Assembly (NCBI GenBank): GCA_951213105.1
Contig: OX578136.1
Location: forward strand, 72,398,730 to 72,462,729
Direction of reading: 5' to 3'
DNA from: Amaurobius ferox
Lineage: Eukaryota; Arthropoda; Arachnida; Araneae; Amaurobiidae
Length of the DNA: 64,000 nucleotides
In this document: positions 36,024 through 48,839 of the stretch, in pieces
Position numbering within the stretch: the stretch's first letter is position 1
Layout: every line of letters starts with the position of its first letter
The notes under the pieces: generated by a model
Database searches by the model: none
What the model was told of the DNA's origin: nothing
Seen by the model: the letters and a program-made list of their open reading frames with translations, nothing else
Translations under genes and position numbers: made by a program

Positions 36024-37343
36024 AGACAGTGGACCTGTAATGGGTAGGATTATGTGAGCCTCAAATAGGGCACGATTATTAGGGATGAAAAGCCGTAGTA
36101 CTGGGTAAGTTGCTAAAAACTAATGGGGCATTCGTGCCAGGGTCGATAAATGAAAAAAGAAATAAAGAAGAATGAAATGTTTATTTTCAAATGTTATTTT
36201 ATAATGCTGTTTCAAAAACAATTTATGAGACTAACAAATATCTGCTTTGTAATACAGTTAAATAAACGAAAATAAATTGAGAATAAAATTATAGAATTAT
36301 TTTACCTTTGAATAAGAGGTTCTTAGGTTGTTGTAATAACTATCACACTAAACCGCAATTATGCAAATTCGTCTTTTGATGTAAAGCTACGTGTTATGGT
36401 GTTTAGTATCGCATAATTTTATAATTTGTTATTGTTTTATATAAATATTATTTATTATAAATTATCACATTTTGTGGACGATTTCAACTCGCAGTAGCTC
36501 TGGAACTATTAATCGACAGTAACATAAGTAGATCCCATTTATAACAATACAAGTTTTCACCCTTCAATACAGTAGCAGAATTACGTTGAATAGGTTGCAT
36601 CTATACAACACTGTTTATACAAAGTTTTTATTAAAACTGGTTAAAAATAAATGCCTGTTTTCTTAAATAAAAATTAACTTACAATTAATATAACTTTTTC
36701 AAATTAATAACTTTTTTAAACTAATATACGACCCCTAAAATCATCGTGATGCTGAATATTTAAACATTTCGAAAGAACTAGAGGGAGAAAACACCTGGAA
36801 TTTTACATAAACATATAAAAAGTCTTTGTAAATCGATTTTTATCAAAACATGTCCAGGTTTGTATTCATATTTTTTCGACTATTGATTTCATAATTAATA
36901 TTTCATAAAAACGATTATTTCCACAAAAATAAACATCAAGTAAATGTGTTTGGGTTGTTTAGTAGTAACGTCATACAAATAATCAGCGTGAGCAGATAAT
37001 TATTATAGAAGATATGAAGGGAAGTCTTGGAAACTAATTTAACATTAGGAGTTCAAAATTTTACATACTCACAACTCAGAAACGCTTTACCCAAATGACT
37101 TGAAATTTGGTATCACAGGTTGAATTTTGCTCTAGATTCGAACTATGTTGTCAAAATTGGGTGTTGCCATTGAAAATTTCAAAGTTTATGCTCGTTTAGA
37201 TATGAAGACGGCCCTTTTTGCAAATTTTACGCACATTAATTTGTAGAAGATGTTATTCCTAATCGAATTGTATCTTTCAATTTTCTCTACGATGAACGGT
37301 GCCTGATTAACAGAGGGTGGGACGTTTTTTTTTTCCGTAGCTG
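35503..37343. mobile_element. 1.84-kb TA-flanked inverted-repeat element
   Basis: The left end CAGCTGCAGAAAAAAAAAAC and the right end, reverse-complemented, CAGCTACGGAAAAAAAAAAC begin about 194-bp terminal inverted repeats (35503-35696 and 37150-37343). Shared words inside include CCACCCTCTGTTAATC, GTTCATCGTAGAGAAAATTG and GGCAACACCCAATTTTGAC. TA stands on both sides (35501-35502 and 37344-37345), and removing the element plus one TA rejoins the 110-bp repeat unit. No transposase is visible, so it is a non-autonomous, mariner-like or related element. A SINE lies inside it. Confidence 0.8.
35893..36180 (+). mobile_element. tRNA-derived SINE, nested
   Basis: The B-box-like GCAGGTTTGATTCCTGC (35935-35951) is itself a tRNA T-arm-like stem. 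A (GT)n run occurs at 35981-36018, then GTGGACCTGTAATGGGTAGG and an A-rich tail (AAAAAAGAAATAAAGAAG, near 36151-36170). GC content is higher than in the host element. The head upstream of the B box is poorly preserved. It sits inside the inverted-repeat element and so is probably younger than it. Confidence 0.5.
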
Positions 37344-38170
37344 TACGTGCAGAAAGTGCAAAAGTCTGTGAGAGCAACAATGTTAACATTGATTTTTTTT
37401 ATTTTTAACAAAAGAAAATGAAAATGACCCACAGACAGTTCATTATAAACACATACTTGAAGTAAGTGAAAACTATGTGAGATTAACAATATTAACACAG
37501 AGATTATTTTATTTGAATCAAAATAAATTAAAAATTACCCACAGATATTTCATAATAAGAACGTATGCGCAAAAAAGACAAAACTCTGTAATGGTAATAA
37601 TATTAACCCAAAGTTGCTTGAATCAAAAGAAAATGGAGATGACCCACAAACACTTCAGAGTAAACATGTACGTGATGTAAGTGCAAAACTATGTGAGAGT
37701 AAAAATATTAACTCAGAGCTTATTTTACTTTAACTAAAGAAAATAAGGAAAATCTCCGACATTTTAGAATAAAAACGTACGCACAGAAAGTACAAATCTC
37801 TGAGAGTAACAATATTAACTAAGAGTTCATTTTATTTTAATCTGAAGAAGATGAAATTGACCCACAAACATTTCAGAATTAAAAAATACCCGCAGAAATT
37901 ACAAAACTCTGTTGAAGAGACAATATTAACTTAAAATTAGTTTTTATTTGAATCTAAAGAGAAAGTTAGATGTCAAACAGAAATGTCAGAATAAAAACGG
38001 CCGCACAAGAAATGTGTAACTATGTGAAAATAACAATTCATTTTTATTAAATAATGATTTTAATAACTAAGGATTTTTGCAATCTATATAAATCTAAAAA
38101 GAACAAGGAAACACTAAGAGTACGCACAAGAAACACATAACTTTTAGTGGCTATAAACAATATTTATTTA
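37344..38170 (+). repeat. ~110-bp tandem array, right part
   Basis: Seven to eight units of 105-113 bp. The word around 'gcagaaagtgcaaaa' recurs near 37347, 37459, 37567, 37675, 37781, 37891, 38002 and 38115, each followed by GTGAGAGTAACAATATTAAC-like and GACCCACA-like words. Divergence increases to the right. Confidence 0.85.
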
Positions 38171-40129
38171 CCTAGGATGTTGTAGTCAAAAGTAATGGGA
38201 TACAATTCGTATTTTTAGTTTACACAAGTTCGCTTTCTATTCATAACATTCAATTAAAAAAGCTTAGAAATATATCATTTAAGTTGAGATATAACAGGGT
38301 GCTTCAATGAGGTGGTTACCAACTTTATATGTTTATTTATTAGAGATAGATAAATAATGTAAATTAAAAAAATGTTTAAAATAAAGTAAAGAATTATGAC
38401 ACAATTCTATCTCCATTCCAAAAATTCAAAATTTAAATTTTCATACAGCCCCTTTATTGACAAATACACAAGTAGACGAAGTATTTCTCTTCCTAACAAC
38501 CAAATGAGCGCGTACACAAAGGATTAGCTTATTTCATCGAACATTTACTTCTTACGATGTCTGTTTCATTTTAGATATAAATCATGCAATATTTCAAGAA
38601 CAGCGTATATAAAAATTACATGCAATTTTTATTTTATTTGTGCTATTTCTGCAATAATTTTAACATTATTTTCTTATATTTTCGAAAACGAAAGCGATAT
38701 CAACACACACACAGAAAGATATAGACATGGAGATATAAACAGACTGCTTTTCACCTTTATATATGCAATGTATTTTATTGCAAATGAAAATTTAAATAAT
38801 GAAACTTTCATCAATACATATTACCTTATGTAAAAAGTTACGTATGTGCAATATTGCATTTGTACTTAGCTGGTGCAAAAGTCTGACTAACAAGGGTTCA
38901 CAAATACGATCAAGTTTTCTATATATCATTTCAAAAGAAGTAGAATATACCGCAAAAAGTCTAAACAAAAGATCAGCATACCATGCTAAAAAAATTTAAA
39001 CATGTACTACTCAAAATATTTATCAGGATACCATTACAATATGACTTACGGTTTTTCTTTCCAACATTTTTCCGAATCAAATATTTTTCGTAGATTTTCA
39101 TCTTTATTTTTCCATTCAGAAAAAGATATTTCTTTATATATTTCCTGTATGCTTTTATATTTTGCATGGATATTTATTGTAAAATGTTCTGAGATTTTAC
39201 TTTTGCTTCAATGCTTATAAAAATAGATGAAAGGGGAGGAATAAATAAAATGCTATATATGAAAGTTGATGCAAAGGAAAAGTTTTCTTACATACATAAA
39301 ACTTACATAATATATTGCATATTTGTATGTCAATCTTTAAATATTCCATATTTTTTTATTGGATTAAAACACTTAAACGCACGAAGCTGATTTTAAAATA
39401 TAGAGCTTTATGCATACACATGGTTTAAATTAAAATTTTGAATGAAATATTAATAATTCAAAATTCTTCAAGACAAACAAAACATCTAAATTTTTCTAAC
39501 GCGTATACTTGAATCAAAAAAGTACCAAACAATGTATTTTCTTGTTGAAACAAGAAAAATATTTTTTACACTTCAGTTAAAAAAAAATCTAAAAGACAAA
39601 ACTTGTTATTAGAAATGAAAAACAAATAGGTAATAAATTTGAGAAAATAATTTTTCTATTGCCAGTGAAACTGCATTTTTTTCCTCTATTTCTGTCTGCA
39701 TTTACGCCATTACAGGTTTTTTATTTGATGAAAATACCTGTAATTGTATATATTTTAAGAAAACATGTTTTTTAGTAAAATATCACGAATAAAACGGATA
39801 AAAGAATAAACGCGATCTTACTTTTCATTCATGGTACATATCAATGTAATATTTTCATAAATATAAATATAAAGGACATTATATTTACAAATATATTGCT
39901 ATGAAATATGCCACTATACATTATTTTTCCACCGATTCAATATATGTTCTTATTTCATTTGTTTCCGTGTCAAAATCTATATTACTCTACAAATGAGAAA
40001 ATTTTAAAAACACTGCATCTGAAAGATCAAGATTTATGAGATAAGGACCACATTTCACCATCCTAGTTTTTCATGGATGATTTTCTACGCAAAGTTTTGC
40101 AGATATAAAGATATACGATATTACAATCA
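38171..40129. other. AT-rich interval, nothing recognised
   Basis: Open frames at 38799-38999 (plus), 38973-39167 (minus) and 39002-39220 (plus) overlap each other and have no recognisable features. Confidence 0.4.
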
Positions 40130-40270
40130 GGAAGTCCTAGGTCGCGCAACTGGTCAATAACAACTGAGCAGAGAATCGAACACGCACGCTACGGCACCCC
40201 TCAATATTTAGTGATTAGCTTAATAACCATAGGTCCTATACCAAGCATAGTCACTTGGCATTCCATGATC
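40130..40270 (-). mobile_element. SINE-like tRNA-derived fragment
   Basis: On the minus strand the B-box word GTTCGATTCTC occurs at 40182-40172, preceded by GGGTGCCGTAGCGTGC and, further upstream, an A-box-like TGCCAAGTGACTATGCTTGG (40264-40245). Higher GC than its surroundings. The spacing between boxes is longer than in a true tRNA, so this is a derived element and not a functional tRNA gene. Confidence 0.35.
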
Positions 40271-41559
40271 TAACATATTTTAATGACTGATTTTATATTC
40301 ACGCTATTATATCATAGTAATTGAAACTGATGTTTGTGAGAATGCATTTTTTCAGTACCTCTATTTAGAAAGCAACAATAAACAAATAAGGTGATTATAA
40401 AGGTTTGGAGTGCGTTATGATCTTCCGCAGATCAGAAATAGTTTGATCTTCACAACTAAGATACAATTGCCTCTGAAGTTTATACAACCGCCGCTAAGAC
40501 ACGACTGCCAGAGATGCTTAGCACCTGTTAAAATCATAATGTTTTTAACCTGAGGAAGAAGGATGAGAACTTTATGTTCTCAAAACAATCGTAGTCACCT
40601 AATTTGAATATGCATTTTTTTAAGTAAATACTAGACAAATATACCAGTTTCAATATTATTTTGATTTGATTATAAACATTAGCATATGGCCTTAAAAAAA
40701 CAAGAGACTCTTGGTTCCTTTGATAAAGACGGCCTGAAACTAGAAACTTCTGTCAAAATTTTGAGATATGGGATAATAAATTGAACAATTATGCATTGAA
40801 ATGGGAGATCTGAAACAAACAAATGATCTTTTTTCGATATTTATAATTACAGTTCTTTGTACTTCGCAATACCCAACTAAAGCATACTGACATCTTTTCA
40901 AAATTTTATATATAAGAAGTACCACTTGAGAGCGTGGCATAACACTAACAGCACTTAATTGTAATGAAATCGGAGGTATTTGTCATGTTTAGCACTCTGA
41001 GATAAATAAATGATGCATCTTGGATAGCTCAGAAGTATGTAGTATTGAGCTGATAAAATATTATTTGAGATACTGTTGCTGTAATAAAAATTTTCAGAAA
41101 ATTCTTTTTTTTTTTTAAGAAAATGAGAAGATTTCTTGTCCAAGACACATTTTAACAAGTGATTTCAGGGAGTCGTAAACAGAGACATTTACAGAGTTAT
41201 AAACAAGAATTGAAAATCAAAGAGGACCAAAATATCTCCCCATAGGATTTTTTGCTAGCTAGAGAGTAAAGCTGTGCAAGACATCTCCCTAACACTTCAT
41301 TAGAAAGCACAAAGTGTCACCAAAACTGGTGAATCACAGCTGCAAAACAATAATTGAAATAATAATGAACGGATAAGAAGACAGTAAAGTTTAACAAGTA
41401 AATTAATGATTATGTTGAATTGTAGAGTCTGCACTGCGACAACCAAACTGCTGTCATTACAAGAACTGGATCAGTTAGCTCATGAGTTCTGTATAGCTTC
41501 AGTGTCAGTAAGAAAGTTTATTCTATGCTACATATTACACGCCTAGATGATGAGTTGCT
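40271..41559. other. Unique interval, nothing recognised
   Basis: Minus frames at 40740-40940 and 40955-41158 were inspected and not recognised. Confidence 0.4.
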
Positions 41560-41965
41560 TGAATACAGTCATGATCCACAGCTGGCATCAAATTCTCAGA
41601 GAATTTTGCTCAAACTGCCTTAAACCGCAAGTCAGGATAATATGTCACAAAATTCGAAGGATGTGCTTACGATAACTTAAAATCATTCTCCCACTGCACC
41701 AACCAGTATCGTTGAATAGGTTTTGATTTTCTTCGCACTCATCAGTTCAACAAGCAGTTATTACAATATCAACAATAAAGGAAATTAACAAGGAACCGTG
41801 ATGACTAACTACATTCAGCCCTATCAACCACGTGAAATCAAATTCTCGGAACAGAATCACTTGAACTACATAAGACCGTAAGTCAAGTTTGCCACAAAAT
41901 TCAAAGACAGCTCGTGTTTGCAATGGCTTAGATTTATGATTTCAATGCAGCAATTAGAATCAGTG
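41560..41965 (+). repeat. Diverged ~260-bp duplication
   Basis: The order ATCAAATTCTC, CTTAAACCG(C/T)AAGTCA or ATAAGACCGTAAGTCA, CACAAAATTC(G/A)AAG, and a final GCTTA/GCTTAG block is seen at 41588-41700 and again at 41838-41935. Confidence 0.45.
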
Positions 41966-42723
41966 GTCTTGTTTTACATTCGTTAAGTCATATAAGCACC
42001 AAATAGCCGTTTTTGCTGTAGCAGCAAAAAAAACTTATATAGAGGCTAAAAAGGTAAAATGTCTTTTTATCTTAAGACATGATTGCATTAAGTAAAATGT
42101 ATAATATGCAATATATATTAATTTTCATATATAATAAGCAAAAAGCAGTAAATAAAGGCAATCCATTTATACAGTTTCCATTTGCTCGCTGATTTCATGG
42201 AAATTATAAAGATATAAAAGGAGAGATTAATGCAGTACATTTGATTAAGCATATTTTTCAATTTCGTAATAAAACTTATGTTAATTTTAGACGTTTTAAG
42301 CATTCATATATCAAAAAGGTCTGTAATTTTCGAGTTTAAATGTCTTTATATCATTCATTTCAATTAAGTTCCATTCCAGTATTCAAAAATTTCTGATTAT
42401 CCAAATATTTTAAACTTATTAAAATAACATATTTCAAACATTGCTGCTTGAATTACTAAATTAAAGCAGCAATGTTTGAAAATGATGGTACTCATATCGT
42501 TTTCATTAATAGTATGGAAAGCATATTTTCCTGCTGCGTTTAATTTTTTAAAAAGGAATGAGAAATCTAATTACTTTCGCAGTATGTTTTCTTAAATATT
42601 TTGTAATGTTATGATAAAAATATACCTATTAGAAGATAATTATAAGCATTAAATTTACGAAGCTTAATTATCCTTTTAAAAAAACTCCTTTCTGCTATTA
42701 AAGACCTACAATAATATTTTGTC

Positions 42724-43831
42724 ATGACTTATGTAGATAAAGCATCTAATAATTATGACATTAATTGCGAAAAATATTATGTTTCTCTGTTACAGAATTA
42801 TTTAAAAAATAATCATATTTTTAAACCCATTAGAAATCGGTCTATCAAAATCAAAACTAAAATGGTAAAATTATATTCACAATTAAATATTAATTGTAAA
42901 TTTTATAAATTTCCATATGTTACTTTTGTTCCAAAATTCCATAAATCACATCTCGGTTTTAGAACGGCCACATGTGGTCATCACACCTTTACCGCTACTG
43001 CTAGTAAGTACTTGCTAAATTGTTTAAACTGAATTAATTATTCTTAAATTTCTGGCTTCAGGATATTTCATTTTGAACAATAGTTTTGATTTAGTTAATC
43101 GCATAAGCAAACTCTCACATATTCATGGTTTGCATACCTTTGATTTTAGACACCTATTTAATAATATTGATATTAAAGATTTATATAAAGTTATTATCTT
43201 TCTTTATAATTATTATATATCTTCCAGTCATGTTCCATTTAAAGTTAATAACTTTCTTGTGCTACTACACTTTGTGTTATATAACAATTGTATTACCCAA
43301 GGTGATAACATATATTTACAAACATCTGGTGTACCTCAAGGGGCCTGCAGTAGCAGTATTCTGGTTAACTTATAACTTTATTTTTATAAACAGCATTTTT
43401 TCTCTACTTCATATATTATATATCGATATGTTGATGATTTAATTTGTATTGTCATTGATGATTCCTATCCAATTAATATTGATTTTTACTCCTCTAACTT
43501 AGAATTAATCCCTAATGAGTCTTGTGTTATTCAAACTGTTAATCATTTAGATTTAAATTTAAATACCCTCCATAATCATGTGATTACCAATCTATTTGAT
43601 AGAAAAGATTCTTATAACTTCTCCATCATTAAGCTGCTACCATATCGTTCATGTAATTCTTTTCAATTGCTTATAAAAATCATTTTAAACCAGTTTTTTC
43701 GAATACATATACTTTCAGATCTTCAGTATCACTATCTCCACATCAATAACCTTAAACGCATTTATCAAAATTGCCGCTATCCGAAATTTTTTGTTAATAA
43801 TATTAATAATAATTTCAAATACATAACGTAG
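42724..43831 (+). pseudogene. Penelope/telomerase-like reverse transcriptase relic
   Basis: Three pieces of one reverse transcriptase in order. First, 42724-43032 with FVPKFHKSHLGFR, the 'PK(I/L/F)HK' motif that precedes the RT fingers in Penelope-like enzymes. After a frameshift near 43035, 43073-43375 carries TFDFRHLFNNI (motif A region) and TSGVPQGACSS (motif B). After one in-frame TAA (43373-43375) the same frame continues with YVDD at 43427-43438 (motif C, catalytic), a motif D/E region and the C-terminal pattern LFDRKDSYNFSIIKLLPYRS to 43831. No GIY-YIG endonuclease was found. Retroelement RTs of this branch copy RNA at chromosome ends or nicks. The frameshift and stop make it inactive. 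Confidence 0.65.
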
Positions 43832-44266
43832 TAATTTTACAATTGCATTATTTATCCTTGCTTGAATAACTCATTTTTATGAATTTCACACATTCCTTTA
43901 ACCTGACTTCCCACTTTTCCTGAGTCCTACACTGATTCCTATTTCTGAAAGGTTACTGTTAAAACTTTTCCTTTCACGTTCACTCTTATATTCATTCCGG
44001 TTTCCATACACATTGATGGGTGGATGTAGTGTGCTGTAGCTGTGAGTTTTGCCAGCAAGCACGTGGCCACTGCACATGTAAGTTTATATTTATGTTTTTT
44101 AATTCATTTGGATGTTACTATTTTCCCTTCCATTAGCCAGTAGACAGTTCCAATGAGACTTATAGTTAAATATTATCACCATTGTCAGAAACTGGCTACT
44201 CATTTGGTTTTAATTCGGATTGCTTGACTGTCCTGAAGAGTCTGCAATTCCGAATTAACCACCATT
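43832..44266. other. Flank between the RT relic and a HINE-B copy
   Basis: Pyrimidine-rich at first, then a GC-richer patch (44010-44075). It may be the rest of the retroelement; nothing is recognisable. Confidence 0.35.
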
Positions 44267-45964
44267 TTTACTTTCCTTATATACATAGTATAATGTATAA
44301 GTAAAGTGTAAAGTACTGTGACGGTGTCGAAAATTCGAATTACAGTTTTAGATGGAAAAGCACGTTTCAAGCATCCTTGAACACGAATAGAACATTTTTG
44401 AGGTGATGTCTGTGTTTCTATATATATATATATGTGTGTGTGTGTGTACGAGTGAATCTGTGGAAACGATATCTCACGAACGAATGGAGCGATTCGAATG
44501 AAATTTGGTACAGAAATTACAATCCATGAATACTGGAAACCTATTGTTTTTAAACGCAATCGAATGTTCAAACCCCCTAAAATGGCGAGTGAAATTTTAA
44601 CAAAAAAATCAAAACCTTTAATAAAGTCATGCAAATAGAAATTTTTTATGTCATTTTTCTTTAGAAAGCGATTGACACAAACTTCAGAAGGCTAGCACGA
44701 ACCCTTCTCGAGATATTGCACATTTTTCAAATACATTTATCAAGAATTCCCATGAATTAAAAAAAAAGATTAACTATTGTGAAATATGTTTACTTTTCAT
44801 ATGTAATATCATGCGATACATTTAGTGACATTATTCTCGTGGATCTAGCCCGTTCCATTTATGAGAAAAGATAATTTGGATAGTACTTTTCTATTTCAGC
44901 GCCAATAGTCATTTATCTGCTATAAGAATAACTTAATTCTCCGTCCACAAGCTTGGCGAGATTTTGGAGACGAATATGGCGGAGTATCGTCAGCTTGGCG
45001 ACTTTTTAAATTTTGCCAAATTAGCAAAATTGTCGCCAAATTGATACAAATGACGCTAAATCAATGAAAATAACGACTAATTGACGAAAATTTAATATCT
45101 TGGAAATCATATAAGTATCTACTAAAAGAATAACCTTATTTTCTGTCCGTAACGTTTGGCAAAATTTTGGTGACGAATTTGTCGGCAAATCTCCATCTTG
45201 CTGACGTTTCGAAACTTGTCAAATAGATGAAAATGTCACCCAATTGATAGAATGTATCCAAATTGAAGAAACCGACGCTAAATCAATGAAATAATTACTA
45301 ATAGATGAAAGTTAATCTTGAAAAGTGCATAAAAGTAGACTATAAGAATAACCTATTTATCCGTCCGTCCGTCTGTAACATTTGGCGAGAAATTTAGCGG
45401 GACGTCGCCAACTCGGCGACTATTTTAAATGTTGCCAAAGTGACAAAAATGTCGACAAATTGATAAAAACGACACCAAATGAGGAATAATGTTTCGCAAA
45501 TTCTGATTTCCGTCCTATGACGGGCATATCTTCTAGTATATAAGAAATGTTCTTCTCTCCGCTTGTCTGTAACACTTGGTGGTGCATTTTGGTGAACTTA
45601 GCGAATAATCTAGAAAATTGTCGCCAACTTGACAAAAATATCTTCAAAATTGCAAAATTCACTCTAAATTAATTCAAATGACGCCTAATTGATGAATTAA
45701 TTATTAAAATATTTTAATATATGGCCTATATCGCTTACTGAGGATTCTATCAATATTGATGATTGTTTATATAGAGTTGCGCGAATTATAAGTTAATTGG
45801 ATACTTTGAAATAGTTTTACATGTTGTCAACCGAAAAATTTCAAATGTACAATTCAACGACAAAAACACAATACAGTGGATCTTATACATTATTTTTTTA
45901 CTGCAAATATAGTCAAATCATCGCATTATGTAAGGAAAGTCATGTGCTGTCCACATCAGATTTT
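44267..45964 (+). mobile_element. HINE-B repeat, long copy with four internal tandem units
   Basis: Starts TTTACTTTCCTTATATACAT and pairs with ATGTATAAGTAAAG (44295-44308). Then GTGACGGTGTCGAAAATTCG, a short TA/GT run (44419-44447), GGAGCGATTCGAATGAAATT and CGAGATATTGCACATTTTTC. Four units of about 200-215 bases follow, starting near 44925, 45130, 45348 and 45545, each built from TTGGCGA..TTTGGCG, GTCGCCA and 'acgctaaatcaatgaaa' words. The 3' end is AAGGAAAGTCATGTGCTGTC CACATCAGATTTT. The minus frames at 44200-44634 and 45420-45662 are repeat shadows. Confidence 0.8.
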
Positions 45965-47299
45965 CTATGTTGTAAGCATACAGTCTAATGTCATGGTCTT
46001 GTGACCATTTATTAGTTTCAACTTATTTTTCTCCTAGTCTTGATCTGTCATCTTCAGCTAATTTTTATTGATTTTTCTCTATTTTGTCATGTTTGCTCTT
46101 TCACATTTTTTATTTATATTTTTATATATAATTATATATTTATTAATAATTTTTGTATACATTTATACTCATGTCCCTTTTCATTTATACTCATGTCCTT
46201 TGCATTTGTCATTCCATTAATTATTGCCCTCATCCCCCTGTGTACCATTATAGAGATGCAATATCTAATATTTTTATCCTATTAGTATTGGTCTATATAC
46301 TACTTGGGTTAAAACGTAATTGTAACGGAAGTGCTAGAGATGGACTTTTTGTACTTACTTTATTTTACGCATCGTTTTCGTTTTCGCTTATAAATATCAA
46401 TCATATATATATATTTCACTATTGTACCACATTTAAAACTTTTATTATAAGATAATTTCTAACACCTTCGAATGCTATTTTTTAAAAATAATAATGTTTT
46501 TTCCGATCCAGAAACATTTTTAAATCAAACTTTTTCTCGTAAGAACATTAGAAATGCTTCACTATTGGAATCATACTTTATTTCAGGTACGAATTACCAC
46601 ATTTTTTTATCGAACATTGCAAACAGTTCAAAAAAAGCTTTTTCCAGTTTGAGGAAAACTATATTTTAAAAGGAACTTTTGATATATGATTTTGACCTAA
46701 CAGAATTTCAAAACTTTGTGAGAAACCATGCTCCGTATTATCGCAAATTCCATTTTTTTTTCTTTTTGAAACTATGTATTTTTTAGAGGATCGGAATTCT
46801 TATTTTTATACAAGTTTCTGTATTTATCATTCCTATTACATTTTTTTAAATAACACAAAAATTAGAGTAATGCTTCAACAAAGTCAAAATTAAGCTGACT
46901 CCAGACTGCACTAATCAATAACCGTAAATGAGTTTCGCACTTTTTTAGAGCCATTTTGTCATGGAATAGCTAAATATTACACTGGCACCAAGAAGACTTA
47001 CTATATGTTACAAGCATGCAGACATCTAATGAATGAAGTTAATCATACTACGTGAATGGTTTCAAGTATTACGAACATTGAGACATTACACATCTGTATT
47101 TAAACTGAGACTGTGATTTAAAGCTTTATAAATATATCCTACTGGTGGGGTCTGTGCTATGACCATTAGCGTTGTAGCTTTGTACAGTCTGAGAAAATGT
47201 TCGTAATACTTAATTCTGGCTTCAGTATATGGCTGACATTGTTAGTCACTACAAAGATTAGCAAAATTTCTGAACATAATCAGTTTTCTCACTGCTAGT
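45965..47299. other. T-rich interval, possible continuation of the RT element
   Basis: Plus frames at 46040-46285, 46153-46455 and 46472-46669 are open but low-complexity or unrecognised (the last starts MLFFKNNNVFSDPETFLNQ). They may be the other part of the retroelement that HINE-B split. Nothing firm. Confidence 0.3.
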
Positions 47300-47400
47300 G
47301 CAGTTCTATATACATGTACTCACTGTGGTCGACACGGATTGAACTGGCCAGACAATGATCACACCATTCAGCCACTGGGACAAGATTCAAATTACTTCTT
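47300..47400 (-). mobile_element. tRNA-like SINE head, copy 1
   Basis: On the minus strand: GTCCCAGTGGCTGAATGGT (A-box-like, 47391-47363) and, about 30 bases on, CAGTTCAATCCGTGTCG (B-box-like, 47347-47331). The spacing is tRNA-like. A similar head lies 300 bp away. Confidence 0.45.
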
Positions 47401-47599
47401 GATAAAAGTGATCATACAATCTCTTCCCTCCGAAGTCATATCGGAGTATATCTGACGCTCTGAACGACCACCAACTTATTATCTGCTTCTTTTGTCATAC
47501 AAGTATTGTGTAAAGTAGCAATGTTAAAACTGGGTCAAAATTTACAAGGTATATTGAAAAATCGAAACTGGGTCTTTGTCTGACTATTATAACCTCTAG

Positions 47600-47715
47600 G
47601 GTTAATTCATTCGGGCGCATTGTATAGACCGCGTTGTCCTTGTCGGTTCCACTGAATTGAATTTATAATCTCTCAACTAGGCAGCCATCTAACAGCCATT
47701 GAGCTATTGGGACAA
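47600..47715 (-). mobile_element. tRNA-like SINE head, copy 2
   Basis: Minus strand CTTGTCCCAATAGCTCAATG matches the start of copy 1 (CTTGTCCCAGTGGCTGAATG). A weaker B-box-like ATTCAATTCAGTGGAACC follows. More decayed than copy 1. Confidence 0.4.
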
Positions 47716-47862
47716 GATGACGGCCAATTACCATCGAAGTAGTTATCGAGAATGTGTTTTGCTGTATTTAGTTTAAGGGTAAGATTCGTTTCATTTCAAG
47801 GATCTTGATCGACACAATATAGAAGAATTCTATAGCTGTGAGTCTAAATTAATTTTTCCATG

Positions 47863-48054
<192 letters not shown>

Positions 48055-48839
48055 ATGCCAAATATTTTGAAATAAATAGTTATTTTGTTTATAATTTGCT
48101 ATTTATTAATTAATGATATCATGCTCAGGATGTAGCATGCGTATATTTTTCTATATTTGCCGCTTTTCGTATAATGGGTGGATGTACATCTAACAATAAA
48201 TGAATTGAAACTTTTTTATGAGTTCTCATGAAAAAATCTCCAGGAAATAAAATTTTTATTCGATTTAAAAGAAAACTCTAATTTGTATAAGCTTCCACTA
48301 TAATATCTAAATTAGTTAAATTGTAGCAAAAACCATGTGTTACATATATAATATTCTTAATACTTAACTGAAATTTTCTATTAGCCTTTCTGATAGAAAC
48401 TCAAATTTTTATAATGTAATTTTTCCCTTAAATATATATTTTCTAAAGCATCATGGGGAATATTATTGACAAATACATTTTATTCCTTTTAATATTTATT
48501 TAAAGAAGTTTCATAATAAAAATGCTTTACTTATTTATAACTTTTATGATTATGTATAGCACGACATGAGAAAACAAAACATAGCAAAAGACATAAATCA
48601 GTTTTGTATGGTAGAGACGCATTAACAACATTCTTCACATGATAGATGATACTTCCAAAATACTTTTTTAGAAAACAAAAATCCGATATTTTGTAATACG
48701 AAAATAATATAATTATCTTTATATAATTGTCTCTATATATACTAATTGTCAAGTCCCTGCCTGTTGCCCTTTTTTAAGCACTACCCATATATATATATAC
48801 TTGCAATTTGATATAAAGGTCATTTGTTCGATAAAACCC
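48055..48839. other. AT-rich interval, nothing recognised
   Basis: No credible gene. A 73-codon minus frame (48531-48752) is not recognised. Confidence 0.45.

Noticed and set aside
35090..38170. Regularly spaced ~110-bp repeats considered as a CRISPR array
   Set aside because: The whole unit repeats with no unique spacers, units are diverged, and the context is eukaryotic.
44200..44634. 144-codon minus frame, among the longest in the window
   Set aside because: Lies over the hairpin end and microsatellite of HINE-B, parallel to the frame at 20078-20446. No domain.
46040..46669. Three plus-strand frames after the long HINE-B copy, considered as a membrane protein or the retroelement's second domain
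   Set aside because: Low-complexity Phe/Ile/Tyr-rich translation of T-rich DNA; no motif supports either reading.
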